Source: JBGAHD01 sp044226395 (lineage in GTDB: Bacteria; Pseudomonadota; Gammaproteobacteria; Xanthomonadales; Ahniellaceae). Taken from it: a stretch of DNA of 64,000 bases. A program made the position numbers and the translations under genes. This document shows, piece after piece, positions 63,909-64,000 of the stretch. Under the pieces are notes generated by a model that saw nothing but the letters and a program-made list of their open reading frames with translations, made no database searches and was not told the DNA's origin. Position 1 is the first letter of the stretch. Each line of letters begins with the position of its first letter. The DNA is taken from positions 124,001 to 188,000 of the forward strand of contig JBGAHD010000001.1 in the NCBI GenBank assembly GCA_044226395.1. Reading direction: 5' to 3'.

Positions 63909-64000
63909 GTGGTCGCTGTCGCCAACGAAGAACATCTGATCTGGATCGACCTGGAAATGACCGGCCTCGATCCGCAAGCCGATTCCATTCTCGAGATCGC
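63909..64000 (+). CDS. orn: oligoribonuclease, N-terminal part only
   Basis: Only 30 codons are in the window; the gene continues past the right edge. [20 protein letters not shown] followed by ILEIA is the N-terminus of Orn, a DEDDh 3'-5' exonuclease that degrades di- and short oligoribonucleotides (including pGpG). The Asp and Glu of IDLEM are the first two metal ligands. The start is GTG with AAGGGAG upstream. Confidence 0.93.
   Translation, partial: MVAVANEEHLIWIDLEMTGLDPQADSILEI

Overview
The window looks like a stretch of chromosome from a GC-rich gammaproteobacterium, most likely of the order Xanthomonadales (Lysobacterales). The basis is gene order and family resemblance, not a database search. 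The sdhCDAB-sdhE block, lolCD, comEC-exbBD-msbA-lpxK-kdsB and uvrC-pgsA-tRNA(Gly)-tRNA(Cys)-tRNA(Leu) are typical gammaproteobacterial neighbourhoods, and the last also occurs in E. coli. No replication origin, rRNA, CRISPR array, transposase or integrase was seen.

Layout. 1-139: start of a periplasmic cytochrome c on the minus strand. 504-7947: an RND efflux operon (lipoprotein adaptor and two different inner-membrane pumps) behind a perfect dyad. 7984-11449 (minus): two related membrane proteins followed by a LytS/LytTR-type two-component pair. 11598-15090 (minus): a small exported protein, agmatine deiminase, N-carbamoylputrescine amidase and a TraB-family membrane protein; the two enzymes convert agmatine to putrescine. 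15255-15380 (minus): rpmJ. 15381-16157: a non-coding region with an attenuator-like leader facing rpmJ, and a near-perfect sigma-54 promoter facing right. 16158-26521: a seven-gene unit made of a membrane-fusion protein, two ABC ATPases, two large FtsX-type permeases, an NtrC-type regulator and a histidine kinase. The sigma-54 promoter, upstream dyads and NtrC-type regulator fit one self-regulated export system.

26769-31267: accessory genes, including a conspicuously A/T-rich membrane-protein gene, a GNAT acetyltransferase, a thioredoxin-like protein, an orphan PhnD-like binding protein and the iron-sulfur repair protein YgfZ. 31305-35626: succinate dehydrogenase with three accessory genes (an SDHAF4-like factor, sdhE and a ygfX-like gene). 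35673-48613: envelope and core genes for lipoprotein sorting, DNA uptake, an ExbBD-type motor, lipid A export and synthesis, CMP-Kdo synthesis, a thioredoxin-fold/NHL protein, UvrC and PgsA. 48703-49178: promoter and three tRNAs.

49233-57502: a patchwork of accessory genes after tRNA-Leu. It holds a possible HEPN-like protein, a YcxB-like protein, an unrecognised exported protein, a divergent SRAP/YedK-type protein, DUF6624, VOC and GNAT proteins, a 2'-5' RNA ligase-like protein and a HipBA-type toxin-antitoxin pair. 57520-64000: tadA, an exported Asp-box propeller protein, a very large Reg_prop/Y_Y_Y sensor kinase with no adjacent regulator, a DUF2721 membrane protein and the start of orn.

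The best candidate for a little-described system is the sigma-54-driven dual-ATPase, dual-permease exporter at 16023-26521.
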